Position numbers and translations under genes: made by a program. A stretch of 11,567 nucleotides of DNA from contig DLQL01000065.1 in assembly GCA_002477565.1 (NCBI GenBank), positions 1 through 11,567 on the forward strand, read 5' to 3'. Numbering within the stretch: the first letter of the stretch is position 1; every line of letters begins with the position of its first letter. The notes beneath the pieces were generated by a model. The model was given only the letters and a program-made list of their open reading frames with translations. It was not told the origin of the DNA and searched no databases. Shown piece by piece: positions 7,205-11,567 of the stretch. This DNA comes from Flavobacteriaceae bacterium UBA7433. Lineage in GTDB: Bacteria; Bacteroidota; Bacteroidia; Flavobacteriales; Flavobacteriaceae.

Positions 7205-8595
7205 AACCACAGAATCAAAAAACCATCAAGAATGAGAAAACGCTTCGAGGCGTTGGATTGCATACTGGAAAAGAGGTGGTACTCACATTCAAGCCCGCTC
7301 CTGAAAATCACGGTTACGCTTTTGTAAGGGTCGATTTAGAGGGGAGTCCTGTGATTGTTCCAAAAGCAGAATATGTAGTTGACACACAACGCGGAACCAA
7401 TCTCGAAAAAAACGGCGTGAGCATCCACACTTCAGAACACGTGTTGGCTGCGGCCGTCGGTTTGGGAATTACCAACTTGATCATTGAAATCGATGCAGCA
7501 GAACCCCCTATAATGGATGGTTCTTCAAAATATTTTGTGGCCGCTTTGGAAGCAGCAGGTATTGTAGAGCAAGAAGTGCCCATTGAAGAATACATTGTAA
7601 AAGAAATCATCAGCTACAAAGAAGAAGCAACAGGAAGTGAAATCATGATTATGCCGAGCGAGGAATACCAAGTGACGGCAATGGTTGATTTTGGAACTCA
7701 AATTTTAGGAACCCAAAATGCAAGCATAAATTCATTGTCCGAATTCAAAGAAGAGATTTCCAATGCGAGGACTTTTAGTTTTTTACATGAGTTGGAGATG
7801 TTGCTAGACAACAATTTGATCAAAGGAGGTGACTTGAACAATGCCATCGTATACGTCGACAAAGAGATTTCTGAAGAGACCATGACCAAATTGAAAACCG
7901 CTTTTGGCAAAGACAAAATTGAAGTCAATGCCAACGGAATTTTAGACAACTTAACTTTGCATTGGGCCAACGAAGCAGCAAGGCACAAATTATTAGATGT
8001 TATTGGTGACTTGGCTTTGGTGGGCATGCGCATCAGAGGAAAGGTAATCGCCAACAAACCGGGCCATTCCATCAATACAAAATTTGCAAAAAAATTAGCG
8101 AACATCATCAAACAAGAAAAGAGAAACAAAGTTCCTCAGTACGATTTGAGTTTGCCTCCCTTGATGGACATTTATAAAATCATGGAGATTTTGCCTCACA
8201 GACCTCCGTTTTTATTGATAGACCGCATTTTAGAATTGTCAGATACCCACGTTGTTGGAATGAAAAATGTCTCGATGAACGAACCTTTTTTTGTAGGACA
8301 TTTTCCTGAAGCACCAGTGATGCCTGGTGTGTTGCAGATAGAGGCCATGGCACAATGTGGAGGGGTTTTGGTGTTGAGCACCGTTCCAGACCCGGAAAAT
8401 TATTTGACGTATTTTATGAAAATGGACAATGTAAAGTTCAAACAGAAAGTTTTGCCTGGAGATACATTGATTTTCAAAGCAGAACTAATCAGCCCCATAA
8501 GAAGAGGAATCTGCCACATGCAAGCCTACGGATATGCCAACAATAAATTGGTTGTAGAAGCAGCATTGATGGCACAAATCGCAAAAAAGCATTGA
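7201..8595 (+). CDS. lpxC-fabZ: Bifunctional LpxC deacetylase / FabZ dehydratase
   Basis: A fusion of two enzymes, typical of Bacteroidota. The LpxC part (1 to about 305) is the zinc-dependent UDP-3-O-acyl-GlcNAc deacetylase, the committed step of lipid A synthesis. It shows E79 and zinc ligand H80 in TSEHVLAA, H262 and D266 in RHKLLDVIGD, and H289 in GHSINT. The FabZ part (about 318-464) is a hot-dog-fold (3R)-hydroxyacyl-ACP dehydratase with LPHRPPFLLIDR at 331-342, catalytic H367 in GHFPEAPVMPG and E381 in QIEAMAQ. Both active sites look complete. An AAGGAG at 7191-7196, 4 nt before the ATG, resembles a Shine-Dalgarno sequence but also codes lpxD residues and may be chance. The gene overlaps lpxD by 4 nt and ends 1 nt before lpxA. 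Confidence 0.97.
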   Translation: MKPQNQKTIKNEKTLRGVGLHTGKEVVLTFKPAPENHGYAFVRVDLEGSPVIVPKAEYVVDTQRGTNLEKNGVSIHTSEHVLAAAVGLGITNLIIEIDAAEPPIMDGSSKYFVAALEAAGIVEQEVPIEEYIVKEIISYKEEATGSEIMIMPSEEYQVTAMVDFGTQILGTQNASINSLSEFKEEISNARTFSFLHELEMLLDNNLIKGGDLNNAIVYVDKEISEETMTKLKTAFGKDKIEVNANGILDNLTLHWANEAARHKLLDVIGDLALVGMRIRGKVIANKPGHSINTKFAKKLANIIKQEKRNKVPQYDLSLPPLMDIYKIMEILPHRPPFLLIDRILELSDTHVVGMKNVSMNEPFFVGHFPEAPVMPGVLQIEAMAQCGGVLVLSTVPDPENYLTYFMKMDNVKFKQKVLPGDTLIFKAELISPIRRGICHMQAYGYANNKLVVEAALMAQIAKKH

Positions 8596-8596
8596 T

Positions 8597-9382
8597 ATGA
8601 ACCAACCTTTAGCATACATACACCCGGAAGCAAAAATAGCCAGAAACGTCGTCATTGAACCTTTTACCACCATACACAAAAACGTCAAGATTGGCGCTGG
8701 AACATGGATTGGTTCCAATGTATCCATCATGGAGGGGGCACGAATTGGAGAGAACTGTCGTATTTTTCCAGGAGCTGTGATTTCCGCCATCCCTCAAGAT
8801 TTGAAGTTTGATGGAGAGGATTCTGTAACAATTATTGGTGACAATACGACCATCAGAGAATGTGTTACGATTAACCGAGGAACCAGTGCTTCAGGAAAGA
8901 CATCAGTTGGAAACAATTGTTTGATTATGGCAACCGCTCACATTGCTCATGACTGCGTGGTTGGAAACAATGCCATCATCGTAAACGGTGTTCTTTTAGG
9001 TGGTCATGTGGTGGTTGGAGACTATGCCGTGTTGGGAGGTTTGGCAGCAATCCATCAGTTCATTCATATTGGAGAACATGCAATGGTCTCTGGAGGTTCT
9101 TTGGTAAGAAAAGACGTTCCTCCTTTTACCAAAGCTGCCAAAGAGCCGCTTTCTTATGTGGGGATCAACTCCATTGGATTGCGTCGCAGAGGATTTGACG
9201 CGTCTAAAATCAAAGAAATTCAAGACATCTACCGAATTTTGTATCAAAAAAATTACAACAACACCCAAGCCGTTGAAAAAATAGAAGCCGAAATGGAGGC
9301 AACACCCGAGCGCGATGAAATCATCCTGTTTATCAAGAATTCTCAACGCGGTATCATGAAAGGCTATTCAGGAAACCAATAA
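8597..9382 (+). CDS. lpxA: UDP-GlcNAc acyltransferase LpxA
   Basis: LpxA adds a 3-hydroxyacyl chain from acyl-ACP to the 3-OH of UDP-GlcNAc, the first lipid A step. The 261-residue length is normal. Hexapeptide repeats form the N-terminal beta-helix (about 1-185), followed by a helical C-terminal domain. Catalytic H118 lies in TAHIAHDCVVGN, with H115 three residues before it, and GGHVVVG and AIHQFIHIG follow. The residue aligned with the E. coli hydrocarbon-ruler Gly (G173) appears to be G166 in VSGGSLV. That fits a long acyl chain, as known for Bacteroidota lipid A, but it is a by-eye alignment. The start lies 1 nt after the lpxC-fabZ stop. Confidence 0.96.
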   Translation: MNQPLAYIHPEAKIARNVVIEPFTTIHKNVKIGAGTWIGSNVSIMEGARIGENCRIFPGAVISAIPQDLKFDGEDSVTIIGDNTTIRECVTINRGTSASGKTSVGNNCLIMATAHIAHDCVVGNNAIIVNGVLLGGHVVVGDYAVLGGLAAIHQFIHIGEHAMVSGGSLVRKDVPPFTKAAKEPLSYVGINSIGLRRRGFDASKIKEIQDIYRILYQKNYNNTQAVEKIEAEMEATPERDEIILFIKNSQRGIMKGYSGNQ

Positions 9383-9442
9383 CAGTGCTCAAGTGCTTTT
9401 TAGCAGCAAAATAGAAACGAATAAACACTTAACTATAGAACC

Positions 9443-10009
9443 ATGGCATCTACTTCAGACATCAGAAATGGATTGTGTATCAACTACAACAACGACACGT
9501 TTAAAATTGTTGAATTTCAACATGTAAAACCCGGAAAAGGCCCCGCCTTTGTAAGAACCAAATTGAAAAGTTTGACTTCGGGGAAAGTCATAGACAACAC
9601 CTTCTCTGCTGGGCATAAGATAGATGAAGTGCGTGTAGAAACAAGAAAGTACCAGTTTTTATATGCAGAAGGCAACATGTTCAATTTTATGAACACCACG
9701 GATTACAACCAAATCATGCTTGAAAAAGCCATTTTGGATGCTCCAGAGCTCATGAAAGAAGGTGAGGTGGTTACCGTCATTGTTAGGACGGAAGACGAAT
9801 TACCATTGGCTGTGGACTTGCCTGCAAGTGTTGTTCTTGAAGTAACGTATACGGAACCGGGTGTAAAAGGAAATACAGCGACCAACGCAACCAAACCCGC
9901 AACCCTAGAAACTGGCGCGATTGTCAACGTACCTTTGTTTATCAATGAAGGGGATAAAGTAAAAATTGAGACGGCAAAAGGAAGCTATCAAGAACGGATC
10001 AAAGAATAA
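9443..10009 (+). CDS. efp: Translation elongation factor P
   Basis: EF-P binds between the ribosomal P and E sites and relieves stalling at polyproline stretches. The 188-residue protein has the usual three beta-barrel domains: KOW-like (about 1-65), OB (about 66-130) and C-terminal OB (about 131-188). The functional loop reads KPGKGPAF at 29-36, with the normally modified or essential lysine at K32. The C-terminal domain carries the family signature around ETGAIVNVPLFINEGD at 152-167. It lies 60 nt after lpxA in the same direction, and I see no TAnnTTTG box in that gap, so it is probably read from the lipid A operon. No epmA or epmB modification gene is nearby. Confidence 0.97.
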   Translation: MASTSDIRNGLCINYNNDTFKIVEFQHVKPGKGPAFVRTKLKSLTSGKVIDNTFSAGHKIDEVRVETRKYQFLYAEGNMFNFMNTTDYNQIMLEKAILDAPELMKEGEVVTVIVRTEDELPLAVDLPASVVLEVTYTEPGVKGNTATNATKPATLETGAIVNVPLFINEGDKVKIETAKGSYQERIKE

Positions 10010-10096
10010 CCCGGTTCCGTCATTTTTTTTCTGTCAACATCATTTTCTTGCACAAAAATGTTTATGATTTTGTATCACTTGCAATTCAACTCCTAG

Positions 10097-11020
10097 ATGA
10101 AGTTTAAAAACGCACACGCTTTGAAAGACATTGCTGCAATTCTTAATTGTAGGTATGTAGGTGCTGCTGATTTTTCTGTGACTGGCATGAATGAAATTCA
10201 CGTCGTTGGCTCGGGAGATATTGTCTTTGTAGACCATCCAAAGTACTACGACAAAGCACTGAACTCAGCGGCAAGTGTTGTTTTGATTGACAAAGAAGTA
10301 CCTTGCCCCAAAGGCAAAGCTCTGTTGATTTCTGAGGATCCTTTTCGGGATTTCAATCACTTGACCAACCATTTCAATCCTTTTCTCAGTAGTACAGTGA
10401 GCATCAGCCCCACTGCAATTGTCGGTAACAACACACACATACAGCCCAATGTCTTTATTGGAAACCATGTGCGTATTGGGAAGAATTGTGTGATCCATCC
10501 CAATGTCACCATTTACGACCATTGTGTCATTGGGGACGCAGTAGTTTTACACGCAGGTTGTGTCTTGGGGGCAGATGCTTTTTATTACAAAAACAGAGCG
10601 ACGGGTTATGACAAGTTGCTCTCTGGTGGACGTGTTGTTTTGGAAGACGAAGTGGAACTCGGTGCACTCTGTACCATCGACAGAGGTGTCAGCGGGGATA
10701 CGCGAATTCAGAGAGGAACAAAAATTGACAATCAGGTACATGTAGGACATGATACGGTGATTGGAAAAAAATGTTTGATCGCTTCACAAACAGGCATTGC
10801 CGGTTGTGTGGTGATTGAAGACGAGGTCACCATATGGGGGCAGGTGGGAACCACCAGTGGCATTCGTATTGGCAAAGGAGCCGTCATTCATGGACAAACA
10901 GGGGTGACCAAATCGGTAGATGGAGGAAAATCTTATTTCGGAACTCCCGTCACTGAGTCCAGAGAAAAGTTAAAGGAAATTGCCGGATTGAAAAAGATTT
11001 TAAGCAATCAAAAAAAATGA
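10097..11020 (+). CDS. Second LpxD-like N-acyltransferase (divergent paralogue)
   Basis: A 307-residue hexapeptide-repeat protein related to LpxD, 38 residues shorter than the copy at 6167-7204. It keeps a reduced N-terminal domain (about 1-98), then a left-handed beta-helix (about 100-285) and a short C-terminal Lys-rich helix. The LpxD signature is recognisable: CTIDRG at 192-197, IDNQVHVGHDTVIG at 210-223 with H218 at the catalytic position. Differences from the first copy: GADGFGF becomes GADAFYY (158-164), AHN becomes GHD (217-219), and the second conserved His aligns with G255 (TTSGIRIG). It is probably an acyltransferase acting on a nucleotide sugar, but the substrate and chain length are open. 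It starts 87 nt after efp; that gap has runs of T but no convincing promoter or hairpin. Confidence 0.85.
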   Translation: MKFKNAHALKDIAAILNCRYVGAADFSVTGMNEIHVVGSGDIVFVDHPKYYDKALNSAASVVLIDKEVPCPKGKALLISEDPFRDFNHLTNHFNPFLSSTVSISPTAIVGNNTHIQPNVFIGNHVRIGKNCVIHPNVTIYDHCVIGDAVVLHAGCVLGADAFYYKNRATGYDKLLSGGRVVLEDEVELGALCTIDRGVSGDTRIQRGTKIDNQVHVGHDTVIGKKCLIASQTGIAGCVVIEDEVTIWGQVGTTSGIRIGKGAVIHGQTGVTKSVDGGKSYFGTPVTESREKLKEIAGLKKILSNQKK

Positions 11021-11075
11021 CTATTTTTTTTGACGCGTATCGGAAAGCTTGCCTGCACTTGTTAAAAAAGACTTT

Positions 11076-11567
11076 ATGAATATCGGAATTGTTTGTTATC
11101 CTACTTTTGGAGGGAGCGGTGTTGTCGCTACGGAACTTGGAATGGCTTTGGCCAATAAGGGGCACGAGGTGCACTTTATTACCTACAACCAACCTGTTCG
11201 ATTGGATATTATTTCTAGCGGCTTGCATTTTCATCAAGTAAAAATAGAAGAATACCCACTCTTTGAGTTCCAACCCTACGAGTTGGCACTGTCTTCTAAA
11301 ATGGTGCGTATTGTCAAAAACTACAACTTGGATATTTTGCACGTGCATTATGCAATTCCACATGCATATGCCGCTTATATGGCCAAACAAATGCTCAAAG
11401 AGCAAGGAATAGACATCAAAGTAGTGACCACGCTTCACGGAACAGACATTACCTTGGTTGGGAGTCACCCGAGCTACCAAACGGCTGTGGAATTTAGCAT
11501 CAACCACTCCGATGCGGTTACAACGGTTTCCAACAGTTTGAAAAGCCAAACACTGGAGTTGTTTGAG
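11076..11567 (+). CDS. bshA: N-acetyl-alpha-D-glucosaminyl L-malate synthase BshA, 5' part
   Basis: The first 164 codons of a GT4-family glycosyltransferase, cut by the window end; the family is about 375-380 residues. BshA joins GlcNAc from UDP-GlcNAc to L-malate, the first step of bacillithiol synthesis. The N-terminal Rossmann half is strongly BshA-like: NIGIVCYPTFGGSGVVATEL at 2-21, GHEVHFITYNQPVRLD at 29-44, ILHVHYAIPHA at 87-97, TTLHGTDITLVGSHPS at 118-133 and TTVSNSL at 149-155. The ATG at 11076 fits the family start. It lies 55 nt after the second lpxD in the same direction. The gap starts with CTA followed by a run of eight T and then G, and shows no promoter with correct spacing. 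UDP-GlcNAc is also the LpxA substrate, which is the only obvious link with the upstream genes. Confidence 0.93.
   Translation, partial: MNIGIVCYPTFGGSGVVATELGMALANKGHEVHFITYNQPVRLDIISSGLHFHQVKIEEYPLFEFQPYELALSSKMVRIVKNYNLDILHVHYAIPHAYAAYMAKQMLKEQGIDIKVVTTLHGTDITLVGSHPSYQTAVEFSINHSDAVTTVSNSLKSQTLELFE

Noticed and set aside
10010..10096. Promoter or terminator between efp and the second lpxD (TGATTTTG at 10065-10072; run of eight T at 10023-10030).
   Set aside because: The -7-like box has a mismatch at the key A and no -33 element at proper spacing. The T run is preceded by only a 3-bp possible stem with a 2-nt loop.
10950..11549. 199-codon open frame on the minus strand opposite the end of the second lpxD and bshA.
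   Set aside because: The plus strand encodes clear LpxD and BshA sequence here. The antisense frame shows no known motif.

Overview
The window looks like chromosomal core-genome DNA of a Bacteroidota bacterium, most likely of the order Flavobacteriales. The grounds are: a PorX-type response regulator with a PglZ domain, LpxC fused to FabZ, a Bacteroidota-type alanine dehydrogenase-like protein, BshA, promoter-like boxes of the form TAnnTTTG, and few Shine-Dalgarno sequences. The family cannot be fixed from sequence reading alone. There is no sign of mobile elements, phage, CRISPR or RNA genes.

Left half, minus strand (18-4732), read right to left: porX, tsaE, an alanine dehydrogenase-like gene (ald), a small membrane-anchored DUF4258-like gene, and galM. 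Gaps are 1, 21, 79 and 3 nt, so this is probably one transcription unit. It mixes Type IX secretion control (PorX), tRNA t6A modification (TsaE), amino-acid metabolism and sugar anomer interconversion.

A divergent promoter region (about 4733-4896) separates the two halves. It holds candidate Bacteroidota promoters on both strands: a -33/-7 pair for porX on the minus strand, and a perfect -7 box for the HD-domain gene on the plus strand. The HD gene has no usable ATG and probably starts at a TTG.

Right half, plus strand (4897-11567): an HD-superfamily phosphohydrolase, lpxD, the lpxC-fabZ fusion, lpxA, efp, a second divergent lpxD paralogue, and the 5' part of bshA, which is cut by the window end. 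The lpx genes carry out the first acylation, deacetylation and second acylation steps of lipid A synthesis. FabZ belongs to the fatty-acid cycle that supplies the hydroxyacyl chains. lpxD and lpxC-fabZ overlap by 4 nt, and lpxC-fabZ and lpxA are 1 nt apart. EF-P, a translation factor, sits between the lipid A genes and the second lpxD.

No clearly new system is visible. The points most worth checking are the divergent second LpxD, the substituted active-site positions in the alanine dehydrogenase-like protein, the PGKGP tip of EF-P, the TTG start of the HD gene, and a possibly leaderless lpxD mRNA.
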